Assembly (NCBI GenBank): GCA_003492055.1
Contig: DMZE01000237.1
Span: forward strand, 1 to 10,771
Direction: 5' to 3'
Origin: Cellvibrionales bacterium
Lineage (GTDB): Bacteria > Pseudomonadota > Gammaproteobacteria > Pseudomonadales > UBA7434
Length of the DNA: 10,771 nucleotides
This document shows positions 1 through 7,261 of this stretch, piece by piece. Both the position numbers and the translations under genes were made by a program. The notes under the pieces are model-generated. The model was not told where the DNA came from and did not search any database. It worked only from the letters and a program-made list of their open reading frames with translations. Each line of letters opens with the position of its first letter. The stretch's first letter is position 1.

Positions 1-333
1 ACAAGCGGTAATCCAAAATTCTTTCTTGGTACTGATTCAGCACCGCATTCACAACAGAATAAAGAAAGCGATTGTGGCTGTGCTGGGGCTTATACCGCTC
101 ATGCGGCTATTGAATTATATGCCGAAGCATTTGATGGCATGAATGCATTAGATAAACTTGAAGGCTTTGCCAGTTTCTATGGTGCTGATTTTTATAAGCT
201 ACCTCGTAATGCCGGCACAATTACTTTAGAAAAAACGAGCTGGCAAGTGCCGTCTCAATTACCCATGGCAGACGATCAACTAATTCCGCTGCGTGCAGGA
301 CAAGATATTTTATGGCGATTAGTGAATAAATGA
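1..333 (+). CDS. pyrC: Dihydroorotase, C-terminal part (5' end outside window)
   Basis: Dihydroorotase interconverts carbamoyl-aspartate and dihydroorotate in de novo pyrimidine synthesis in the cytoplasm. The frame is open from base 1 and gives about 110 residues, roughly the last third of the ~345-residue class II (E. coli PyrC-like) enzyme. The string LGTDSAPH near the start of the fragment carries the active-site Asp and the substrate-contacting His (D250 and H254 in the E. coli enzyme). It is followed by the family's KES.CGCAG segment and by [15 protein letters not shown] and [10 protein letters not shown], which match the PyrC C-terminus. An internal ATG at 139 is not the start, because the conserved catalytic motif lies upstream of it. 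The TGA stop overlaps the rnt start as ATGA, so the two are very probably cotranscribed and translationally coupled. Identification is firm; the N-terminal metal-binding HxH is not in view. Confidence 0.96.
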   Translation, partial: TSGNPKFFLGTDSAPHSQQNKESDCGCAGAYTAHAAIELYAEAFDGMNALDKLEGFASFYGADFYKLPRNAGTITLEKTSWQVPSQLPMADDQLIPLRAGQDILWRLVNK

Positions 334-1040
334 GTAATGAAATGACCGATGTAAGTAATGTCTCAGATAATCCAGAAGAACAGCCTATCGAGCATTTAAT
401 GGAAAACCGATTTCGCGGCTACTTACCCGTTGTTATTGATATAGAAACCGGTGGCTTTAATGCGGCTACCGATGCGATGCTAGAAATTGCTGCCACTATT
501 ATTAAAATGGATGAGCAAGGTAACATTTATTGCGGCGAAACCTACAGCTACCATGTTCGACCGTTTGAAGGTGCCAATATAGATCCTGCTGCGCTTGAAT
601 TTACAGGTATTAATCCAGACCACCCACTACGACCTTCGCAAAATGAAGACGTGGTTTTAGGCGATTTATTTAAACATGTGCGTGCAGAGTTAAAATTGGT
701 TTCTTGCAAACGAGCCATTATGGTCGCCCACAATGCTGCTTTTGATCAGGGCTTTTTAAATGCCGCACTGCTGCGCTGTGATATAAAACGCAGCCCTTTT
801 CATCCATTCTCTAGTTTTGACACTGCCGGACTTTCTGGTCTTGCACTTGGCCAAACGGTTTTAGCCAAAGCTTGCTACCATGCGGGCATTGCCTTTGATA
901 ACGAAGATGCGCATAGCGCCAGCTATGACACACAAAAAACAGCCGAGCTGTTTTGCTATATTGTCAATCGCTGGAAATCACTTGGCGGCTGGCCTCTACC
1001 TCCGTTAGAAAAACCGACAGAAAAACCCGCTGAAAGTTAA
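330..1040 (+). CDS. rnt: Ribonuclease T (DEDDh 3'-5' exoribonuclease)
   Basis: RNase T trims the 3' ends of tRNA, 5S/23S rRNA and other small RNAs and also attacks single-stranded DNA. It works as a homodimer in the cytoplasm. The 236-residue protein shows the complete DEDDh catalytic set: D37 and E39 in [12 protein letters not shown]139 in [10 protein letters not shown], and H195 and D200 in HSASYDT. The [11 protein letters not shown] segment is characteristic of RNase T rather than of the DnaQ proofreading subunit. It is slightly longer than the 215-residue E. coli protein. The extra length is a non-conserved N-terminal extension of about 14 residues and a short Pro/Glu/Lys-rich tail (221-236). 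The start at 330 overlaps the pyrC stop in an ATGA. I see no independent Shine-Dalgarno, which fits translational coupling. ATG codons a few residues in (342) are alternatives. Confidence 0.96.
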   Translation: MSNEMTDVSNVSDNPEEQPIEHLMENRFRGYLPVVIDIETGGFNAATDAMLEIAATIIKMDEQGNIYCGETYSYHVRPFEGANIDPAALEFTGINPDHPLRPSQNEDVVLGDLFKHVRAELKLVSCKRAIMVAHNAAFDQGFLNAALLRCDIKRSPFHPFSSFDTAGLSGLALGQTVLAKACYHAGIAFDNEDAHSASYDTQKTAELFCYIVNRWKSLGGWPLPPLEKPTEKPAES

Positions 1041-1159
1041 AGCCACTATTGAGTTGACGTGCTAACAGGTGAAATAGCTTTCTTAATCAAACTTAGCTAT
1101 ATTCATTTTAAATCTTAATCCATCGCCACTTTGGTTTAACGAAAATCACTAAAACCCAT

Positions 1160-1915
1160 ATGATCAACCATTTCAGTAACGGCGCAAGCTATTTATTACA
1201 GGGGTTTCGGCTGCTGAAACAGCCGCGCATTTTGCCCTTTGTTATTATCCCGCTATTACTCAATATCGCTCTTTTCTACTTTAGCATTGCTTTCTTATAC
1301 GCTAACTTTGAACTTTGGCTAAATGGATTATTAGATCGAATACCCGCATGGCTCAGCTTTATTAAATGGCTACTCTGGCCTTTATTTATTGGCATAATTT
1401 TATTGATTGTCGCTTACGGGTTTACCTTTGCCGCAACCTTAATCGGCTCACCTTTTTATGGCTTATTAGCCGAGCAAACAGAAAAAGTGATTACCGGAGA
1501 AGCCACCGATAGCAATACTGGTGTACTCGCCATATTGACGCTAATACCCAGCGCCTTAATGCGCGAAATTAAAAAATTACTGCACTATTTTTTCTGGCTA
1601 ATACCGTTACTTATTTTATCCTTACTATCCCTACTCATTCCGCTATTAGCACCGTTTATGCCTTTTATTTGGTTTATTTTTGGCGCGTGGATGCTGGCCA
1701 TCCAATACGCAGATTACAGCTATGACAACCATCAAATAGGCTTTAAGGTTTTGAAACAAGATTTAAAAAGCGATAGAGCAACCGCGCTGGGTTTTGGTGC
1801 CGCCACAATGTTATCGACAATGATTCCGCTGCTTAATATTATTGCAATACCCGCAGCGGTTTGTGGTGGAACGGTGTTTTATTTAGAGCGACTAAAGAGT
1901 GAGTCGAAACGTTAA
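1160..1915 (+). CDS. cysZ: CysZ-like sulfate transporter (EI24 domain membrane protein)
   Basis: CysZ is an inner-membrane protein that admits sulfate for cysteine synthesis. The 251-residue length matches the family (about 253 in E. coli). The sequence is very hydrophobic, with segments at about 24-48, 66-95, 142-182 and 217-241. Family signatures are visible: GSPFYGLLAEQTEKV (96-110), QYADYSYDNH (182-191) and the C-terminal TMIPLLNIIAIPAAVCGGTVF. No signal peptide is expected or seen. It lies 119 bp after rnt on the same strand. The gap has no convincing terminator, only an ATAGCT/AGCTAT inverted repeat at 1074-1079 and 1095-1100 without a T-run, so cotranscription with pyrC-rnt is possible. 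There is no recognisable Shine-Dalgarno before the ATG, and no better upstream start. No cys genes are nearby, so the sulfate role rests on homology alone. Confidence 0.88.
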   Translation: MINHFSNGASYLLQGFRLLKQPRILPFVIIPLLLNIALFYFSIAFLYANFELWLNGLLDRIPAWLSFIKWLLWPLFIGIILLIVAYGFTFAATLIGSPFYGLLAEQTEKVITGEATDSNTGVLAILTLIPSALMREIKKLLHYFFWLIPLLILSLLSLLIPLLAPFMPFIWFIFGAWMLAIQYADYSYDNHQIGFKVLKQDLKSDRATALGFGAATMLSTMIPLLNIIAIPAAVCGGTVFYLERLKSESKR

Positions 1916-1940
1916 AAACTGGTTTGAAAACTCAGCGAGA

Positions 1941-3302
1941 CTAATCCATAAATTCTAAAGGTGGCTGTTCACAAGCAATTTTTTCGCCCAGCAATGCTTC
2001 TATATCTAACAACATAAACGCATCGTCTTCACAGGCAAGACTAATCGATGTGCCTGTTTCGCCTGCACGACCTGTCCGTCCAATACGGTGAACATAATCT
2101 TCAGGGTCTTCTGGCAAGTTATAGTTAATAACATGGCTAATACCATTAACATGAATACCCCTGCCCGCTACATCAGTAGCCACCAATACTTTGATATTGC
2201 CGTCTTTAAAACGCTTTAACGTACTGGTTCTTTTTTGCTGTGCCACTTCACCCGACAACATGCCACAAGTAATGGACGACTTACTTAAGCGATCATAAAG
2301 CCAGCGGGTTTGATCACGACGATTCGCAAAAACAATGGCACTGGTGACTTCATCAGACTTAAGAATATTTTTTAATACTTGAAATTTATCTTTAGAGCCG
2401 ACCATATAGACTTTCTGGTCAACGGAATCAGAAGCCACTCGATCAGGCTCCATTTCAATACGCACAGGATCAATGGTCCACTGTTCGGTTAAGCGAATAA
2501 CGTCCTCAGTAAAGGTTGCACTAAACAATAATGTTTGGCGTTGATCTTTTGGCGGACAAGCGCGAACAATTCTGCGGACTTGTGGAATAAAGCCCATATC
2601 CAACATACGATCAGCTTCATCAATGACCATAATCTCAACCATATCAAGACGCAAATCACCGCGTGTCATAAAGTCGATTAACCGGCCCGGTGTCGCCACG
2701 ACAATATCAACCACCTTACGTTGCACACGCTTTAATTGAGCCGCGTAATCCATTCCGCCAATTAACATTTCAACATGAAGACCCGCATGCTTGGTTAGAT
2801 CTTCAGCGTCTTTCGCAATTTGCATAACGAGTTCGCGTGTAGGCGCAATCACCACTACGCGAGGCTCGCCGGTATAGCGCTCATCATCACTTGGGTGAGC
2901 AAGCAAATCGCAGATAGCAGTAATTAAAAATGCGGCTGTTTTACCTGTACCTGTTTGCGCTTTACCAACGGCATCTAAGCCATCTAATGTATGCGGCAAT
3001 ATCGCCGCCTGAATCGGCGAACAATACTCAAAACCTAAATCTGCAATGGCTTGCATCATAGACAAAGGTAAATCTAAATCGTGAAAACGCGTAAAACCTT
3101 CTTTTTCAGCAACAGGAAATTGATCTAATGACCAAGCTGGCTTAGGGGCTTTTTTTGCGCGAGGCGGTTTAGGTTTTTTACTCGAAGCTGACTTATTAGC
3201 GGATGCTTTTTGGGACGGCTTGCGCGAGGGTGAATCCGATGCTGCTTTCGCAGGCGCAGATTTTTTAGCACTACTCTTTGAGCCAAACAACTTACTAAAC
3301 AA
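1941..3302 (-). CDS. rhlB: DEAD-box ATP-dependent RNA helicase, RhlB-like
   Basis: This is an RNA-unwinding ATPase. RhlB serves the RNase E degradosome in gammaproteobacteria, opening structured mRNA for decay. All core motifs are present in the 453-residue protein: Q motif GFEYCSPIQ (90-98), Walker A AQTGTGKT (115-122), PTREL, TPGR (204-207), DEAD (228-231), SAT (261-263), [10 protein letters not shown] (375-384) and HRIGRTGR (405-412). Residues 8-57 form a Lys/Ala/Ser/Pro-rich, low-complexity basic extension, probably disordered and RNA-binding. An N-terminal extension replaces the long C-terminal tail of E. coli RhlB. The start codon is TTG (3302-3300), supported by a strong GAGGTGG ribosome site six bases upstream and by the lack of any in-frame ATG before residue 82. 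The gene converges on cysZ with 25 bp between stops. RhlE or SrmB are less likely alternatives by core sequence. Confidence 0.85.
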   Translation of the reverse strand: MFSKLFGSKSSAKKSAPAKAASDSPSRKPSQKASANKSASSKKPKPPRAKKAPKPAWSLDQFPVAEKEGFTRFHDLDLPLSMMQAIADLGFEYCSPIQAAILPHTLDGLDAVGKAQTGTGKTAAFLITAICDLLAHPSDDERYTGEPRVVVIAPTRELVMQIAKDAEDLTKHAGLHVEMLIGGMDYAAQLKRVQRKVVDIVVATPGRLIDFMTRGDLRLDMVEIMVIDEADRMLDMGFIPQVRRIVRACPPKDQRQTLLFSATFTEDVIRLTEQWTIDPVRIEMEPDRVASDSVDQKVYMVGSKDKFQVLKNILKSDEVTSAIVFANRRDQTRWLYDRLSKSSITCGMLSGEVAQQKRTSTLKRFKDGNIKVLVATDVAGRGIHVNGISHVINYNLPEDPEDYVHRIGRTGRAGETGTSISLACEDDAFMLLDIEALLGEKIACEQPPLEFMD

Positions 3303-3308
3303 AATTAA

Positions 3309-3315
3309 CCACCTC
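3309..3315 (-). promoter_or_regulatory. Strong ribosome binding site fixing the TTG start of rhlB
   Basis: Read on the minus strand, GAGGTGG sits six bases before TTG at 3302-3300. This is the best Shine-Dalgarno match I see in the window, and it decides the start of a gene that has no ATG in the right place. Just upstream in the leader is a small palindrome, GGGAC-TGT-GTCCC (3319-3331). Confidence 0.75.
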
Positions 3316-3386
3316 GGCGGGACACAGTCCCTTTAAAAAATATAGCCAGAAGCAGCAACACCGAACTGACAGCTTGAATGGTGCGC

Positions 3387-3415
3387 ATTGTATGCGATAT
3401 TTCTCGTTTGCCCAA
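3387..3415 (-). promoter_or_regulatory. Candidate sigma70 promoter for rhlB
   Basis: On the minus strand, TTGGGC (3415-3410) is followed after exactly 17 bases by TACAAT (3392-3387). The -10 matches consensus at five of six positions and the -35 at four of six if read against TTGACA. It lies between the doxX terminator and rhlB and would give a leader of about 75-80 nt. This is read by eye only. Confidence 0.45.
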
Positions 3416-3456
3416 AAATAATCCAAAAAGCCGACAAAATACAGACGTTAGATAGC

Positions 3457-3482
3457 ATAAAGCCCCGATAACGGGGCTTTAT
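3457..3482 (-). terminator. Rho-independent terminator after the DoxX gene
   Basis: An 11-bp perfect inverted repeat, TAAAGCCCCG with its partner CGGGGCTTTA plus one outer A-T pair, encloses a four-base loop. It lies 25 bp past the stop codon at 3508 and is GC-rich at the loop end, with A/T-rich outer pairs that supply the U-tract in either direction. It should end the doxX transcript and separate it from rhlB. Its symmetry means it could also stop plus-strand transcription. Confidence 0.85.
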
Positions 3483-3507
3483 TAAATGATTTCTCTCTTT
3501 TTAGCTA

Positions 3508-4155
3508 TTAGGAAAGCACGTTATCTCGATATCGCAGAGCCAGCCAATAATCCAGACTAAAATAGCGACCGCCACCGTAAAAAAACAAGACCATCAACAT
3601 AACAAAGTAAGTTGCCGCAAATTCGATACCGCCTTTTAATACGGTGATACTGCCTGCCTCGGTTAACCAGCCATAATTGCCATGCTGCTTTAACAGCTCA
3701 ATTGCCGCTGTTTTGCGTTGATTACCCTCTTCGATTAAATCCATACGCCATTCCCATGGCACGGTGAGCTTCGCTTCAGGAAAAGTATGCCAACCGTTAT
3801 CCCAGTGGGCCGTACCTGCAGCAACAGCCATGGTAAACATAAGCGGTAAACTGACTAATCGTGTCCATAAACCGAATAACAGCAACCAACCGCCCAATAA
3901 CTCTGTCCAAGCAGCAAGAAAAGCCAATACCGATGGCATAGGTAAACCTAAACCCCAATCAGGATTGCCAAACCAGGCAACCACATTGGGATCAGCTAAA
4001 AACTGCTCGAAAAAGCCGACATCGGCACCTAACTGAAGCTTCCCATAACCGGCATAAATCATAATAGGGGCTAAAAACACCCGTATTAACAGTAAAGGGA
4101 GCCCATCAAAACCGCTAAATTTTTCTACCAAAGCATCGAATGCACGCATAGTCAT
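3508..4155 (-). CDS. DoxX-family integral membrane protein
   Basis: The 215-residue protein has four predicted membrane segments at about 20-38, 74-95, 99-117 and 176-194. DoxX-fold signatures are the first-helix LLIRVFLAPIMIYAGYGKL and the second-pair AAWTELLGGWLLLFGLWTRL. The family is loosely tied to quinone or thiol redox chemistry and oxidative stress in the inner membrane, and some DoxX-like members (HvfX) accompany copper-binding peptide operons. None of those partner genes is visible here, so no specific role is claimed. Relative to minimal DoxX proteins (130-150 residues) it carries a hydrophilic insertion between segments 3 and 4 (about 118-172) rich in Trp, His and Glu. The ATG start has AAGG four bases upstream; M3 is an alternative. 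It is followed by a strong terminator and so appears monocistronic. Confidence 0.8.
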   Translation of the reverse strand: MTMRAFDALVEKFSGFDGLPLLLIRVFLAPIMIYAGYGKLQLGADVGFFEQFLADPNVVAWFGNPDWGLGLPMPSVLAFLAAWTELLGGWLLLFGLWTRLVSLPLMFTMAVAAGTAHWDNGWHTFPEAKLTVPWEWRMDLIEEGNQRKTAAIELLKQHGNYGWLTEAGSITVLKGGIEFAATYFVMLMVLFFYGGGRYFSLDYWLALRYRDNVLS

Positions 4156-4566
4156 TTAACCTTATCTGTCGCTATCATGAGTGTTGTTTTGCCGTTTATG
4201 AACGGTCTTGAGACAAACGCACAATAGCAAAGTTGCGCCAATTTGGGAGATTAAGCACACCAAAAAGCGTTTATTGGCTTAAAAAAACAATTATTCGCCT
4301 TGGTTTAACTTAATTAACCGTATCGGGCTGGTCAAATACCATACAAAAAAGCTAGAATAACGAATTGTGAACGAGTGCATAGCCGAAGTAAGCGCTAAGT
4401 CTCAACAACAGTAAAAGAAAACAGGTCGCCAAGCACTGAAAAACAGCTCTTTTAGTGCATTGCACCGTATAAGTATTTAATAGCTTAGCAACAAAAAATA
4501 ATAAAAATACATTAAATACAATGGCTTACAACCCATAAAGCGATCATTAACAGGTAATATTCAATA
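4156..4566. other. Divergent intergenic region between the DoxX gene and the PAS pseudokinase gene
   Basis: These 411 bp hold no convincing gene. Both flanking genes read outward, so at least two promoters are expected. -10-like words occur for the plus strand (TATAAG at 4468-4473, TACAAT at 4517-4522), but neither has a good -35 at 16-18 bp. The right half is A-rich. The clearest structure is a pair of overlapping inverted repeats at 4434-4465. The Shine-Dalgarno of the plus-strand gene is weak (AGGT about 11 bases before the ATG). A 16-codon plus-strand frame at 4177-4227 has no supporting signal. Confidence 0.6.
4434..4465 (+). promoter_or_regulatory. Overlapping inverted repeats upstream of the pseudokinase gene (possible operator)
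   Basis: The first repeat is CACT(g)AAAA pairing with TTTTAGTG (4434-4457), with one unpaired base. The second is a perfect 11-bp palindrome, GTGCA-T-TGCAC (4455-4465). They share the GTG, so in RNA the two stems would exclude each other. AGTGCAT also occurs at about 4374-4380, some 80 bp upstream. The function is unknown; a regulator site is one possibility. Confidence 0.3.
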
Positions 4567-7188
4567 ATGGAATTGGAATCAAGAGCAATACAAGCAAACA
4601 CAGAGGGCCTGAACCCTTCTCTCGCCATTGCTGTGCTGTCCGATGATGCCAATACCATTTCACTGATCAAACACTTGCTAGCCATGAGCAAGCAGGTTCG
4701 CTTTGATATTAATGTCGTTTCCAGCGCTTATTTTAATGCTAGCCAGCTTTATGATGCCGATCTTATTTTGCTTGATCGTGAGTTTGGCCAACGCCCTTAT
4801 AGCCATACTGTAAGCGATTTAGCGCAAGCCAGAACCGATAAACGACTACCCGCTATTATCGTGTTGTTAGATGAAGACTTTTTAGCCGATGATCTTAGCC
4901 ATATTGCCGCATCGGTTAAAACCGGAGTAGACGATTTTATTCTCAGCTCTGAGTTATCACTAAAAAGAATTTTACAACTCATTAACGTAAAGAGCTTGGC
5001 ACCGAAAGCAGCTGTGACTACGAAGCCAAGCCAGCACTTTACACACGCTCCCTCTGCTCCGTCTATGTCTATTCCTACGCCACCAATATCTGCGCCTGCC
5101 GCACCCATTATTGAGCGAGAGACAACGGTGAGCCAAGCCGCTTCACAGAGTACAGCTGTTGAGAGCTCTTACGATGAGCCTCTTCAGCCGCAATCGCAAT
5201 TAGTGCATCTACTCAGCATTGATCTTGAAAATCGTCGCATTCATTTAAGCCAAAATGACAATAGCATTTTAATGGATGAAGCCGATGCGATTGTCACAAT
5301 TGAAGAGTGGCTACAATTACTGGATGCCGAAGGGGCAAAAAGTTTTAACCATATGCTGGAGCGCGCCAGTGAATTTTTAGCAGTACCTAAATCTATTAGC
5401 TGTACCGTTAAATCTAAAACCGGCATCGTTTATCCGGCGGATATTACCGAAATTCAAATCAAAGAAAATGGCCAAGGCCGAGTTGTTGGTATCAACGCGC
5501 AAATATTAATTGGCACCAATATTATTGCATCAGTTTCAGGAGTGCATACACCTTATGCCGGCTTTGATAATTTAGATGATATTGCCAGTACCCCCATGGT
5601 CGACAAAGTTTGGATGAACATCGCTGAATCTTTGCCGATGATGTGCATGGTGCTAGATCAAAATGGCTACATCGTCAGAGTCATTAATAGCGATCGTTCA
5701 AGCACGCATTATTTTCCTGAAGCGCATGTAGGGCAAACCTTAAAAGACGTTTTCGGTATCGACTCACTCGATAATTATGTTGAGTCAATTAACAAAACAT
5801 TGAATACCGGTAAAGCGCATCAACAAACCATTGCTTACTCTAGCCTTAATGGCGCGCGCTGGTTTGATACGTTTATTACTAAAATGCGTGGCGATTTAGG
5901 TATTTCTCGCCAAGTGGTTTGGACCGCTTTTGATGCAACTGCCGGTCGACAAGCGTATCAAGAATTACTTAAAAATCATGACACGCTCACCGACACCTTA
6001 AATGATGCTCCGGTTATCTTTTGTCAAAAAGATGCCGATGGACGCTACCAACGCGTTAATCGTACTTTTTGCGAAACCTTTAATGTGCGCGCCGAAGTGG
6101 TCGCTGGCCGTAATGATCAAGATATTTTTAGCGGCAACACTTTAGCGCAAATTACTCAGCAAGATCGTACACTCGCAGAACAAGGCGGCGACGCTAGCTT
6201 TATTCAAAGCGACACCATCAACGGCAAAGCCATTGCTATACAGTGGCATAAATTTGCACTCAAAGGCCACTCAAGCAATAAAGTTGAATCAGTTGCCGCT
6301 TTTGGGTTTGTCTCGGATGACATTCAAGCGCCCGAATCGTTAGCCGCGCCAACGCCTACAAGCCATACGAATATCGAAGATGAGACTTTAACGGCAACAA
6401 TGGCAGAGCCTAGCGGCGCCATTGGGCAAGACGCCAAAGCCATTATTAAAAATATTGTGAGCTATACCGAAATAGCGATTTCACAAAAGGCTCCCGGTCG
6501 AGAAAATCGTGTTATTGAGTATCTAAACCAAGTGGCTAATGCCAGCGAACGTGCAAGAGATCTTATTATTGAAGCATCCAGTCAAAGCGATGATAACAGC
6601 GACAAACAAAGCATTGAACTTAAGCCACTGGTTAGAGATATTGTTCATATGCTCAAACCCACATTGCCTACGTCAATAAATTTTCAAACCGATCTAGAAA
6701 GCGCCTATGGTAAAGCGCTCGTTTCACCCGTACGTTTTCAACGTATTGTGATGCAACTATTAATTAGCGCAAGAGACAGTGCGACCGACCAAAAAAATAA
6801 CGCAGATCGCAATAACATTTTGCTGTCTTTGAAAAATCAGCAGTACCAAGACCAAACATGCACTGCTTGTAATGAAGCACTCAGTGGCGATTATATTGCC
6901 TTAGAAGTTAAAACGACTAGCGGCAGCCTTAATGCCGACGATGTGAAAAAAATGGTTGCCGCCGCCACAAAAATCAAAAGCCAAGCATCTGAATCAAAAC
7001 AAAAAAGTAATAATATTATTGTAATGGCGCACGATAACGACGGACACGTTTTGATTGAATATGATCAAGAAACCATCACGCTTAAGCTACTATTTAAGCA
7101 GATGGCTGGAAAAACTGGCAATGATGATGATAACAACAACCGCAATCATCTGACCAATAAAGACGTTACTAGCCTTTCTAACTTGTAG
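4567..7188 (+). CDS. Receiver-like / triple PAS / degenerate histidine kinase (pseudokinase) sensor protein
   Basis: This is an 873-residue soluble protein with no membrane segment or signal peptide. Residues 18-141 are receiver-like: acidic pair D26-D27 and D70 are kept, but the switch Thr is L100 and the conserved Lys is S127. Residues 145-212 are a Pro/Ala/Ser/Thr linker. PAS-like domains lie at about 213-315, 346-460 and 470-586. Residues 615-675 align without gaps to a histidine-kinase dimerisation helix (GAIGQDAKAIIKNIVSYTEI), but Gln621 replaces the phosphoacceptor His, and no His occurs from 601 to 693. Residues 680-846 resemble the ATPase domain, but the N-box Asn is S734, the G1 DTGxGI is TTSGSL (783-788) and the G2 lid is missing. 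C765 and C768 form a CxxC. The tail (851-873) is Asp/Asn-rich. I infer a cytosolic ligand or redox sensor that works without kinase activity. It probably pairs with the next gene. Confidence 0.85.
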   Translation: MELESRAIQANTEGLNPSLAIAVLSDDANTISLIKHLLAMSKQVRFDINVVSSAYFNASQLYDADLILLDREFGQRPYSHTVSDLAQARTDKRLPAIIVLLDEDFLADDLSHIAASVKTGVDDFILSSELSLKRILQLINVKSLAPKAAVTTKPSQHFTHAPSAPSMSIPTPPISAPAAPIIERETTVSQAASQSTAVESSYDEPLQPQSQLVHLLSIDLENRRIHLSQNDNSILMDEADAIVTIEEWLQLLDAEGAKSFNHMLERASEFLAVPKSISCTVKSKTGIVYPADITEIQIKENGQGRVVGINAQILIGTNIIASVSGVHTPYAGFDNLDDIASTPMVDKVWMNIAESLPMMCMVLDQNGYIVRVINSDRSSTHYFPEAHVGQTLKDVFGIDSLDNYVESINKTLNTGKAHQQTIAYSSLNGARWFDTFITKMRGDLGISRQVVWTAFDATAGRQAYQELLKNHDTLTDTLNDAPVIFCQKDADGRYQRVNRTFCETFNVRAEVVAGRNDQDIFSGNTLAQITQQDRTLAEQGGDASFIQSDTINGKAIAIQWHKFALKGHSSNKVESVAAFGFVSDDIQAPESLAAPTPTSHTNIEDETLTATMAEPSGAIGQDAKAIIKNIVSYTEIAISQKAPGRENRVIEYLNQVANASERARDLIIEASSQSDDNSDKQSIELKPLVRDIVHMLKPTLPTSINFQTDLESAYGKALVSPVRFQRIVMQLLISARDSATDQKNNADRNNILLSLKNQQYQDQTCTACNEALSGDYIALEVKTTSGSLNADDVKKMVAAATKIKSQASESKQKSNNIIVMAHDNDGHVLIEYDQETITLKLLFKQMAGKTGNDDDNNNRNHLTNKDVTSLSNL

Positions 7189-7190
7189 AA

Positions 7191-7236
7191 AAAGCATTTT
7201 TCTCATAAAATACTCTTCCCAAGAGTAGAGTGCTTT
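7191..7236 (+). promoter_or_regulatory. Nested inverted repeats between the pseudokinase and pseudo-receiver genes
   Basis: An inner perfect hairpin, TACTCTT-CCC-AAGAGTA (7211-7227), sits inside an outer pair AAAGCA (7191-7196) and TGCTTT (7231-7236). It starts three bases after the upstream stop codon. No clean U-tract follows (TTTATG), so full termination is doubtful. It could attenuate or protect the upstream message, setting unequal amounts of the two proteins. Confidence 0.4.
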
Positions 7237-7261
7237 ATGAAGCCGGTCTTACAGTCAATCT

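Noticed and set aside
1041..1159. Possible promoter or terminator between rnt and cysZ (TTGACG at 1054; ATAGCT/AGCTAT repeat)
   Set aside because: No -10 lies at a suitable distance from TTGACG, and the 6-bp repeat has a long spacer and no T-run.
1916..1940. Terminator between convergent cysZ and rhlB
   Set aside because: The 25-bp gap contains T-rich and A-rich runs but no stem long enough to support one.
4177..4227. Sixteen-codon plus-strand frame in the divergent intergenic region
   Set aside because: It has no Shine-Dalgarno, no promoter and no recognisable sequence; a frame this short is expected by chance.
4302..4319. GGTTTAACTTAATTAACC, an apparent palindrome
   Set aside because: Only the outer four bases on each side pair; the interior does not, so it is mostly AT-rich chance symmetry.
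4455..4466. Possible sigma54 -12 element (TTGCAC) upstream of the pseudokinase
   Set aside because: The matching GG at -24 is absent at the required spacing.
4567..7188. The large signalling gene as an active hybrid histidine kinase or as a decaying pseudogene
   Set aside because: The phosphoacceptor His and ATP-binding boxes are absent, which argues against an active kinase. The long uninterrupted frame with well-kept PAS domains argues against simple decay.
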